From Macropodus opercularis (lineage: Eukaryota; Chordata; Actinopteri; Anabantiformes; Osphronemidae), in contig CM061105.1 in assembly GCA_030770545.1 (NCBI GenBank), forward strand, positions 15,738,501 to 15,802,500: a stretch of DNA of 64,000 bases, given 5' to 3'. Of this stretch, positions 25,653-34,967 are shown in pieces. A program made the translations under genes and the position numbers. The stretch's first letter is position 1, and every line of letters starts with the position of its first letter. The notes below the pieces were generated by a model, which saw nothing but the letters and a program-made list of their open reading frames with translations, made no database searches and was not told where the DNA came from.

Positions 25653-25801
25653 TCAATCAATAGCTCTGCAGCTCTAGGCCCACCGCTACTAGCGCCGCCA
25701 TCCCAGTGTCCCACACCATCCTCCTTTCCATCTGTCTGCACGGATCCCCGAGGCCCCAGAGCCAGACACGGCCCGCCATCAATCAATATCTCTGCAGCGC
25801 T
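25653..25801. promoter_or_regulatory. Duplicated PBX-like motif module, candidate enhancer
   Basis: A 23-base word starting TCAATCAATA and continuing CTCTGCAGC occurs at 25,653-25,675 and again at 25,779-25,801, with 21 of 23 bases identical. The TCAATCAAT core contains ATCAATCA-like sites bound by PBX/HOX-type homeodomain complexes. The surrounding 25,540-25,830 region looks like a conserved non-coding element. Function is inferred. Confidence 0.4.
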
Positions 25802-28750
25802 GCACTGGCGAGCGGCGCGGGTTTCTCAGAAAGGAGCCGTGCCAAGCTTTACGTCTGAGAAAGTTCTGGGAATGGAAAGAGAAACTGTGGCAGGAAATGA
25901 AAGATCAGTTGTTTTGCATGTTTTGGCTCATTGACTGCAAATTGGGAACATTATACATCAGGGGCTGTCATCACTTTTTCTACATTAGTTTTCAGTTGTT
26001 TTGCACTGGTCCCCATCACTGCAGCATTTTACCCAGTTCCTACGACGGGGAAGGAGGAACGTCCTGCTGTAAATGAAGACGTGAAACATGCTTAGAGCCC
26101 AAGGACCGTCAATGCCGGAGTGAAATGGCTGCTCACGCTACAGTGGCGTGAAGAGAGTAACGACGTGGTTTGGAGTGTTGATGAAGTTATAAACTACTGT
26201 CCCGTTGCCGTAAATATTTATGTGCCACAGTCTGGACGTCTTCCAGAACTCTCCCTCCATGAGAACTGAGGACACAAGCTCGGCCGGTTCCGACATTCTA
26301 GCGCTTGTGCCTTTGAGCCCAGACGTGGAGGTAATAACTCCCGGCTGCTTTCTGGGGACGTTTCTGTGATGTTTATGATCCGCTTTACCGGCTGGATCCG
26401 AGTGCACAGGAAAACATAAATCACTTCCTCTGTACTCGTCTCTAATATCTGGCCGTAAATTCAGTGTGTGACAAGACGAGAGCGAAAGATTTAGCTCTTA
26501 TCGTGTGCTGCCGCTGCCCATGTAGGACAAGCTGTGCATTTTTCACTGATTTCTGAATATCTGTCCTTTCCTATACCAACACGTCTAATCCTAAACTCTA
26601 ATCTGTACGTTCGCTCTCAGCGAGCTGTACAACTGCTGCGTGTGACGGAGACCGAGCCCTGCAGGGAGATGGCAGGTCTGACAGATGACCTGCACATGAA
26701 CCAGACTTTAAGCTGAAGAAAGAAACTGGGGCTGTGACCTTAACGCGGTATCAGAAACCAGGCTAAAGTGCACGGACGCGCAGTTAAAACTGGCTTCAGG
26801 CTGAGATCTGCAACACAACTGCATGTCCCACAAACATCCATCCCTGCCTTGTTTTCCTGCATTTGTCTGTCTCTGTATCCGCCTGACTGCTTGCTGGAGT
26901 AAACGGACCCTCTCAGCGTCGCCACTAATGATCCCTGTCCCCACTGCGTCTGCAGTTCAGGGCCAGACGCCGGCGGAGGCAAATCGGACGTGGCGGGCGT
27001 TTGCTGTCCCCAGTCAAACCGAGTAACTGCTCTGTAGTCAGCGTCGCTGGGCGGCAGACCAGACAAGAAGACGGGATAAAGTCCAGCCAACCCCAAAAAG
27101 AGCCACGGGGGGGTGAGAGAGGAGCCCCACAGGCAGACCGAAGGAGGACCTCAGTTCAGATGTTCATTCAAAATAAATGGGTTAAATGGCGAATTCACTG
27201 GGATGTGTAGGATGCTGCTGCCAGGCCATCGTCACACGTAGAGTGTTACCATGTAGAAAACGCACCGATCCACCTCCTCGCTGTCACACATGCACGGCGC
27301 TGAGCCTTTCAGACAGGCCCGCGATCGCGCCTCGAACTTGAAGACGAAAGAGAATGTGGTGAGATATTCTCGTAATTGTATTCTCTCTCGCTCGTTGATG
27401 GGAGCTGACAGAACTGGGACTGCAACACAAACGCAAGGCGGCCGAGCACCTACGAGTCTAAGCCTCCTGTTTGATTATCCTCCCACTGGAGCAAAGGTGT
27501 TTCAGTCTGCTCTCAGATCAGCTCCGTCAGAGGAAGATGAAGGAGCAAATGTTGAGTTAAGTCTGAGTTTAGACGCGTTGCTTTAACACTGCAGTCAAAG
27601 CCCAACGTGTCTGCATGTGCAGCTCCTGCATCTACGAAACGAGGAAGCGTCTAACTCTGGAATCCGGTTTCTTCCTGAGACATGGATGAACTGCACCAGA
27701 TATTCTGGTTCTGCGTGTTGCGTAGTTGCCCCAGTGTGATGGACCCAGCGAGCTGCCAGTCATGTCTCGTTGCTTCTGTTTTTATTAGCCACTTTCAACG
27801 TTAACTGATCTGTAACTTGTGTCGCATGTTTCCACCAGGACATTCCAGTAGTGAATCATTGACTGCTTGTTGTATTGGGAGAGTGTCAACAGCGGTGAAG
27901 TCATCAGGCAGGAATGATGCCGTAGTTTCGGCCGCGGTTCAAGCACAAATCCAGTCCTCATAAAAATGATACTGACTTGCAAGCACAGCTGCTAAATCGC
28001 TCCATCATTTGCTCCTCTCTCATATCCATTACTTTCCACTAACAGGTGCCAAGATCCTGTTCAAGTTTGGCGAATATAACCTGTCAGAACTTCTGAAGCG
28101 CTCTCGCTGCCTGCTCCTCAGATAAGAGGCCTGGTCGGTGGAGGACAGAGCCAGATTGTCCCTTTATCTGCCTTCCCCAAATCATTTCAAATCCACAAGG
28201 ACGACTGAGTGCGCAGCGAGAGCGTCGAGGCTGCTGAGTTCATTCCCGCCCCGTCGGGCGACATATCAGATAACGTTGTCGCTTTGGGTTTGAGCTGTAA
28301 TTTCCTAGAAGACAAGGCGCAATGTGACAGATGGCGCTCATGGTGAAAGAGCTGCCGAGGACGAGGACATGTTGTACCGCCGTCAAACCTCCAGCAACAC
28401 TGGAGCAGTGGGGGCACGAGGAGGGGCCGCACGCCACTTCCACTTTATTTTAGCTTAGATGCAGAAACACTGAATGTAAGACACACAGCGAATGAGGAAA
28501 GAATCAACACAGCACCACGTTATACACAGTAGTTGTAGCTCTAGGTTTGGTCTCCACCAAGTCCACATCAACATACACGGTTTGCTCCTCACCAGCTCCC
28601 AGGCTTCAAACATCAGCCAATCAGACTAAACCAAAGGTTCTGTCAAACCAGGTTAGGCTGAATTAGCTTGGCTGACCGTCTGGTCCCCATCTCGGCTCTG
28701 ATGCCACTGAGCTGGTGTTGCGCCGGATACGAGCGATAAAACAGATCTTT

Positions 28751-28850
28751 ATTTATTAATGATCGTACATCCTGACCAATCTGCTTCCGCCAGCTCGGTC
28801 ACGCTGCGTTGCGAAACACGATTTCTGATGACGAGTGATTATTAATAAAT
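28751..28850. repeat. Inverted AT-rich 10-mers flanking a CCAAT box
   Basis: ATTTATTAAT at 28,751-28,760 and its exact complement ATTAATAAAT at 28,841-28,850 bracket 80 bases that include GACCAATCTG and GCGTTGCG. Confidence 0.6.
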
Positions 28851-30250
28851 GAAGCTGTAGAGATCCCTCGAGTGAGAGGCTTTGGTTACACAGACATGGA
28901 ACCTGCCCAAATCACTCATTCTGGGGACATTACTAAGGAAACCTCCCCGTGTGTTTTCTGTTGCACCTGTTGATTTCCAAGGGCGACGTCTCATTAAATT
29001 AAAGGGCCGAATTAAGTGTGTGGTGCAGAGAGTCCATCATGTGGGGAGGATCAGATCTCTGCCGTGACTCCGTCATCCATCTTTCTCGTAAACCCTGCTG
29101 TGCAACGACTCAGCTTCAGTATCAACACCATGCAAAACACTTTCAGGAGTATTTACAGCCTTTAAAAGACGCAGCGTCACGCTTCCTTTGTCAGGAAATT
29201 GAAACATCCAGCTTCCCCATTGCTGTTGGGCAGAGTTATCACAGAGAAGCAGTTCGACTCTTATCGGGTTAAAAAGTGTCAAACAGCTTCTTGTTCTGGT
29301 TTCCCTGCAGCTCGGTGACTAATCAGAGAACGTCACACTCAGCCAACACATGACTTTTGTACCTTTCCATTGTTGTGAGCCTCCTTCAATACCAACAGCA
29401 GCTGGACATGAATCCATATGTAATCATCATGACAGACAGAACTCATACGCCTGCAGCCACACGCCGCAGGCAGCAGCTGCAGCCTCCCTTTGTCCTGCCT
29501 GAGAGAACCAGCCCCAGCGTGAATCGCACAGGCCGGCGGTTTAATTAAGACGCGCTGGGCTTCATCAAACTGAGCCTGTTGATCTCCACTCACTGGATCC
29601 TCAACAAACAGCGTTTGCCAGTCAAACTTATTTGTCTACTGCGTTGGACAGAGACAGATGCGCACACACATCATCTAGCGCAAAAAAGCAAGGCAGCAGG
29701 ACCAGCCAGGTTTATTCCCAGTCACTTCTGCCTACTCTCAGTGTGTGTGAAGGTGGATGAGGTGTTATTGCTGCGTCTCAGCCCCCTCCCCTGTCTCTCT
29801 GCAGACACACTGAGCAGCTGACAACGACGCTGACGGATGAGTCACCGTCATAACTCCTCATCAGGCTGTTGTTTGCCGCTGTCTGCAAAGATGAATGAGC
29901 GAAGTCAGAGAACCAATAAGCAGCACACACACCTTTACCAGGTGAACCTCGGTCAGAGGAGACCTGAGCTGCAGCGCGTTAACACAGATTCTCCTACTTC
30001 TGGTTTATTAATGTTATTTTAAGACATGTTTGCCTTTAATGGGGCCAAGACTTAAGGCACATGTCACATGTTTCCAGGCAGAGTGGAACCATCACAGTTA
30101 ACAGCAGCGTACAAGCAAATCAGACAAACCAATAAATACACACGAGGAACGAGTCACAGCACAAACTGAAGGTTTATGGTCGACTGGAAACTGGACAATG
30201 ATGGAATTAAACTGCCACAACACTGAAGCAATGCACAGTAAATAAAAGCA

Positions 30251-30285
30251 TTTCTATATGATTTACGTCTAAAATCATATAGAAA
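30251..30285. repeat. Perfect 14-bp hairpin, 7-nt loop
   Basis: TTTCTATATGATTT (30,251-30,264) is exactly complementary to AAATCATATAGAAA (30,272-30,285), with loop ACGTCTA. Pairing stops abruptly at both ends. Confidence 0.85.
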
Positions 30286-30768
30286 GCATCTTCAGGCTTT
30301 AGCAGAAATATGCAACGATGTTGATGTGGCCGTATGTGAGGAAGTGTCAACAAACCAGAGCTCAATATGCAAACCGAGCTGGTTTACAGCGTTGGGTTAC
30401 CAGCAGCACAGAGCGACGCAGCTCAGCTTGAACCCTGACAAACAGGCCAGAGAATCGTTCACCTGAGGAATCAGTAAGAAAGACAACGATGCACCAAACC
30501 CACAGATGATTAATCAGTTCATCTGATCTACAGCTACAATCGCTGAGGCTTCACTCACAACCATTACACGACCGAGAGAAAACACACAGCATCCCCCCAT
30601 CCCCCCACTGCACACACACGCACACACACAATTCAAAACAATTCATTTTATTTACACAGCTAGTCCTTCTGTAATTAATACATGCACCAACAGCTTAACC
30701 GCCTCCTCCTCATCTCCATCCTATTGATAGGCAAGGTGGCAACTCTACCGTCCCCACCCTACAACCAG

Positions 30769-30781
30769 TGCGCATGCGCGC
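30769..30781. promoter_or_regulatory. NRF1-type site (TGCGCATGCGCGC)
   Basis: An exact match to the palindromic NRF1 consensus YGCGCATGCGCR, next to CCGCGG. NRF1 sites are typical of CpG-island promoters. It lies about 0.8 kb downstream of the candidate BASP1 first exon in that gene's direction. Confidence 0.5.
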
Positions 30782-31079
30782 CGCGGCAAACAAAGGACCA
30801 GGCAATTCACCGACGGAGGATGGCTAATAAAGTTTGACTCGCTGCAGAAATAACATCCAACACCGATGCGACCTAGTGAGAGGATGAACTTCCATCCTCC
30901 CTCTGGCCCATCTCTCCCTCCTTCTCTTTCTTTATTCCTCCCAGTGCCATAAAGCATGATGACAATAACAACAATAATTCATCCGAACCATAGCATAACC
31001 TGGTTATGTGTGATGGTTAGTTGCCTAAAGTGTGTCACACCTCCACGCAGACAAAGAGGTGGGGCGAGCAGCGGGTCTC

Positions 31080-31790
31080 CTTCCATCTGGATGCTGAACT
31101 AGCTGCACAATATGCTCCGTGCGCGCGTGTGTGTGTTGCAGCTCGTGGAAATTACATAACCCTAAACAATTTTAGGGCAATTCATAAATAATAGAGAGCG
31201 CGTGGCGCGCGCGATGCGACGCTGTCGTGCGCAATTTAGCCAATAACTGTGTGAAAAACGAGAATGTGTCTGAGAGCCAGGCGCGTGGCTCCAGACGCTA
31301 CACACCCCTTTTGAGCGCTCGTGCACATTCTTCTCGTTCAGAAAAGGGAGAAAAACGAAGAAGTCATTTGTAGAATTTACGAATCCTGCGTGACTCGTTA
31401 TTTGATCTTTTTTTTCTTTCCGTGTGGATTTTCCCCCTTTGGTTTCCTACACTCATCCACGCAGCGTGCGCCTCGGCTCCACAGATGGAGAGACGGGAAA
31501 AGACAAAAGGCACGAAAAGGAAAACCCACCAAAAACAAACGCAAGCGGCCAAACGCTCCTTAGCGCCGTCGCAGCTGCTCTTACCGTGCGCACCGAAGTT
31601 CCGACGCTCCTCTGCTCTGCTCGCGGCTCCTCGTACAGCTGTAAAAACCTCTCGGCTTCTCCTGCGCGCCTGGCGGCTTGTGCCTGCTCTGACGCTTGGG
31701 CTCGGCTCGGCGATCCTCCGCCTGCGCGCACACGCACCTATAGCTACGTTTGCGCGCGTGCATCGTGCACGCACTCAAGCAATTGAACGG
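31080..31790 (-). promoter_or_regulatory. basp1: CpG-rich region, probable BASP1 promoter and first exon
   Basis: Dense CpG (many GCGC runs at 31,120-31,270 and 31,560-31,770) stands out from flanking DNA. It lies upstream of BASP1 in the right orientation, next to a good minus-strand splice donor at 31,585. GCGTGCA and TGCACGC form a 7-bp inverted repeat at 31,756-31,772. CCCTAAA and TTTAGGG form another at 31,160-31,177. There is no convincing TATA box, which is usual for CpG-island promoters. The long open frames across it on both strands are a by-product of GC content. Confidence 0.5.
31585..31750 (-). other. basp1: Candidate untranslated BASP1 exon 1
   Basis: On the minus strand a GC-rich purine-rich stretch ends ...GTGCGCACG at 31,585 and is followed by GTAAGAG, a strong 5' splice site (GT at 31,584-31,583). 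The start is unknown; 31,750 is only a guess near the inverted repeat. BASP1 in other vertebrates has a non-coding first exon, so this is the natural partner for the acceptor at 13,438. Transcript data would settle it. Confidence 0.4.
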
Positions 31791-34326
31791 AGCAGACGAT
31801 CTAAATTTCCTTCCTGGGAAAAATGCAAATCCCGAGTTTTATTCATGTCCATGATATTCTTTAAAACGCGTGGTGCGTTTGTGTCGATGTGACGCTTGAT
31901 GAGAGCAGTTTCATTAAAACCTTTTAAACGTTGTGTGATATTGCGGCAAGGCTGTGGTTGTGATATTCTTCTTATTATTTCAATAATATCTTCTCTAACG
32001 TTTATTTTCAAATGACCAAGCGTCGACTAGGAGGAAGTACTTTCAGCAGGAAATCAGTTTAGCCGCCTCTTTGTTTGTCTCTCTCGGTTAAATGTTTTTT
32101 ATTAGCAAATGTTTACTCGGATCGTGGACTGTTCAGTAACTGGGAACATTTTTATGCGCTCGTTTTAGTAGAAATACGCCTCTGTCCATTAGCGCTGCCC
32201 CAGTGCGCCCCCTGCTGGTCAGAGCGTCGTGTTAGCGGAAAAACTTGTTGATGAACAAACTCATGCGCGTCGACAGATGGAAGTAGAAGAGAGTTTGTGT
32301 AATTGCAGCGTCCGTTTGGGAGGAAGCGAGTTGTTCTATGACATGTTATAACCTGGTGCAGCTGTGCAGCGTGTCATTTAACTACACGTGCAATGGTTTG
32401 TCTCCCTCTTTATCTTCTTAAATATTAAAGTTTGTATTAGTATTTGAGTTTAATACAGACTCAAACTGGAAGTGCGTGAGTTCAGTGTGAAACAAGATGT
32501 AATTTGTGTTTACTGTGTGAAAATAAAAATACATGTTTCGGCCTAAGATGTTTTGGTGATGAGTTGGTGGTTGCTGTGTGTAATGGTCACAGTTGGACAG
32601 TAGATGGCAGCGTTTTCAAAGATTGGAGGAGCTTTGAACGTTGTTTCGCTGTTTTAATACCCACAATCCTCCAGCCACATCTGTAGCGCCTCGCTCAGGC
32701 TGTCAGCCAGTCCTCACCTCCTGCAGGTCACAGAGGTCGCCTCCTAGTGAGTCGGGGAGTCACTGCTCCTGCCAACCTGCCTCGTAAGCCTTTCCTACAC
32801 TGAGCGATCTGCCTGGTGGGTTTGCGTCCTGCCTTACACGCTGGTACATCTGCCTAGAGGGTCGTTGGTAATGACCAGGCTCCCTGAGGTGTTTGTCAGT
32901 GAGTGGTGAGTATGATTAACACGTAGTCTTCAGTAATCACAGGGAGCTGAAGACAAGCACGACTGCAAGCAATTATCAGCCCCTCTGTTCCTGCCTGCCC
33001 CCTTCAAGTGTCCTTCAGAGGTTTCCAAGAGCCTGTGCAGAGGTTCGGTGTCTTTAAAGCTCGTAGAGTTTCATCTTTCACGTTCCTGCTCAGCTGTAAA
33101 ACCATACGTGTCAACTTTATGTTTCGTCGCTTGACTCGTGTCCTCGCGTCGTCTGGCCGCGCTCTCTCGGCCTGATGCTGCTCAGAGGGAGCGTTTCGGC
33201 GTCACCACTGACGCAGCATCGTCCTGCTATCGCACATCAGTAGGAGAAAACCACAGCAGGCGCAGGAAATGTTTGTGTTCCGTATCCTGTTTTGGGATGT
33301 TTGGCAGTTTGGAGACGCTGGCAGAGAATCAAACGAGAAGAGGCGACGGGCTCGTCTGCAGCACTTTGAACGCGGTGCAAAGAATTCAGGCCAGGATGGC
33401 GATGAGGAGGTTCGTGGAGGTGTCCAGCAGCTCCTTTTACTCACACTCAGTAGCTAAGAGTCAGCGGCACACAGGTCGAGATAAGAATGTTGAGCTTGGA
33501 AAGGTGGGCTGTACCTCCCACTACATGCAGCTTGACCCTGGCTGAGGAATCCTCCAGGGCTTCAAGAGCTTCACTACAGGCCACGAGGGCAACTTAACCT
33601 CTGTGAGGAGCCAAGAACGAGAGGTCAAGGGTTACTGAGGCACCACTGTCCAGACAGGTGGACACATACCAGCTTATGAACTGGGGCTTACTGCAGGAAG
33701 CGTCCACTACGAGTCTTCATTCTCAAATATAACTTAAAAAGCCATTTTAATTAACATCCCACTGCCAATTAGCCCAGTTTACACTGATCCCAACAGTACA
33801 CTTTCAGTTTGATGTCCCTGATTTGATGATTTGCTTTACTTCAGTTGAGGAAGAGGATTTAAAAGTGTTAACGCCGTGCTAACATTTCATTTAATCGGAA
33901 ATGAAAATCTGGTCGAGTACTTTTAGACTAAACTAAGGTAATTTAAACTAGGTAACTTCTGCCATTCTTTCATTTAGCAGCAGTTGGGCTCCGGGGCCTA
34001 AACCTGGAGGGGTCAGGGGTCGTTTTGAGCCAGATGCACGCACGTAATCCTGTGTTTGAGTTGGGTATGAAGGCTCAGTATGAGGCTGCTCACAGGCTTT
34101 GTATAAATTCAAATAAAGTCGAATGTCATTCATCAGAATTTATATGATGTTTCCAGAACTAATTGGGCCTTAACTCCACACTGACACCGGCTGGTCTGAG
34201 ACGCTTTGATCAATGGACCATTTTCAGATCAGAAGAGTAAACTTTAAGGCCTGAGAATAATTTAGTTATTTGGTAAAGGAATAACCTTTAAATCACTGAA
34301 TAAGAAAATGAGCTCCCAGGCGTAAT
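31791..34326. other. Spacer between the divergent BASP1 and MYO10 promoters
   Basis: About 2.5 kb with no recognised exon on either strand. The clear element is a CTCF motif at 32,205-32,218. Open frames at 33.1-33.5 kb have no recognisable similarity. Confidence 0.5.
32205..32218 (-). promoter_or_regulatory. CTCF motif, reverse orientation
   Basis: Read on the minus strand it is CCAGCAGGGGGCGC followed by ACTG, an excellent match to the CTCF consensus core and its downstream bases. It sits between the two divergent promoters, about 0.6 kb from the candidate BASP1 exon 1 and 2.7 kb from the MYO10 start codon. Confidence 0.7.
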
Positions 34327-34745
34327 TATAAGGGCTTCTCGCGCTTTCTGGACTCTGGGAACAGATGAATTGTCCACCGGGTTCTCGCTGATGGCTTCTT
34401 TGTGTTCTGTACCTGCGGAGCCTCGTCGGGCCCCACGTTGACAGCAGGAGGAGTCAGAGAGACAGCGGCGCGGAGGAGGAGGCGCAGAGCCGGGAGGCGG
34501 AGCTTCGCCATTATTGTCACCGGTGTGAGTGACTGACTGAGCGAGCGTCTCCAAAGTTTGACCGGTCCGCTCTCTCGTGGATTCTGTTGCACCCTGAACC
34601 GCCGATCCATTAACAAAGCAACTATCGAACCAGACGGAACCGTGGGCCAGTTTTACGCACGGAGACGCAGCGGGGGCGCACGAAGAAGGACTTTGGCTCC
34701 ACGAGTTTTTTAGTGAAACTAGTCCAGACTGTGTTGGACTAACCC

Positions 34746-34775
34746 ATGAAACAAAGAGTAAACTCAGCACAGTAG
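34746..34775 (+). other. MYO10 upstream ORF 1 (9 codons)
   Basis: ATG to TAG, nine sense codons, wholly upstream of the MYO10 start. It is present in the mRNA only if transcription starts upstream of 34,746. Confidence 0.4.
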
Positions 34776-34817
34776 CTGCACACTGACCCATCCACCACCA
34801 CATCCAGGAGGAAGACC

Positions 34818-34826
34818 ATGGACTAA
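34818..34826 (+). other. MYO10 upstream ORF 2, minimal Met-Asp-stop
   Basis: ATGGACTAA with A at -3 and G at +4, an optimal Kozak context around a two-codon ORF. Such minimal uORFs are expected to engage most scanning ribosomes and require reinitiation. Confidence 0.45.
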
Positions 34827-34878
34827 ACCTCTCGGCTCTGCTTAGCTTTCACTCCGCTTGGAATCAAACTGGCACCAC

Positions 34879-34938
34879 ATGAGTCGGATTGACCGGACGC
34901 GCGGTTTTCGTACAGTAAATCCTCGGGGGTTGAAATAA
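34879..34938 (+). other. MYO10 upstream ORF 3 (19 codons)
   Basis: ATG to TAA with C at -3 (weak context). It ends eight bases before the MYO10 start codon. It is not in frame with MYO10. Confidence 0.4.
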
Positions 34939-34946
34939 CCAGGGCG

Positions 34947-34967
34947 ATGGATAATTTCTTCACGGAG
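34947..34967 (+). CDS. myo10: MYO10 coding exon 1 (MDNFFTE)
   Basis: Seven codons, MDNFFTE, identical to the start of vertebrate myosin X, followed at once by the donor GTAAGA. The start codon has G at -3 and G at +4. The exon ends in phase 0 and joins exon 2 (GERVWLWED...), reconstituting the conserved MDNFFTEG-RVWL start. Myosin X is the MyTH4-FERM motor that moves to filopodial tips and carries integrins, netrin receptors and VASP. This start belongs to the full-length motor-bearing form, not to the headless isoform known in mammalian brain. Teleosts carry more than one myo10-like gene. Linkage to BASP1 suggests this is the copy at the ancestral locus, but paralogue identity is not proved. 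Confidence 0.93.

Larger units (their letters stand above)
13438..31584 (-). other. basp1: Probable BASP1 intron 1 (about 18 kb)
   Basis: It is bounded by the acceptor beside the BASP1 coding exon and a candidate donor at 31,584-31,583. No other coding exon was recognised on either strand. Contents listed separately: an inverted repeat at 14,408, a CTCF motif at 14,921, a (CA)n tract at 16,774, an X-box at 22,060, a (TG)n tract at 24,899, paired TCAATCAAT motifs at 25,653/25,779, an inverted AT repeat at 28,751, a hairpin at 30,251 and an NRF1 site at 30,769. The stretches 19,250-19,480 and 28,080-28,350 have GATA-type words (TTGATAAGATC, CAGATAAG) and look enhancer-like. If BASP1 uses another first exon, the intron end moves. 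Confidence 0.5.
34327..34946 (+). promoter_or_regulatory. myo10: MYO10 promoter region and 5' leader
   Basis: Directly upstream of the MYO10 start codon. A weak TATAAG word lies at 34,327-34,332 and a GC box (GGGAGGCGGAGC) at 34,492-34,503. CpG-rich sequence runs from about 34,400 to 34,690. The transcription start cannot be fixed; anywhere from about 34,350 to 34,700 is possible. If it is upstream of 34,746 the leader contains three upstream ORFs. A spliced leader cannot be excluded. Confidence 0.5.

Noticed and set aside
31364..31892. Long open frames on both strands at the CpG-rich region
   Set aside because: Arg/Ala-rich products typical of GC-rich DNA. The region reads better as an untranslated first exon and promoter.
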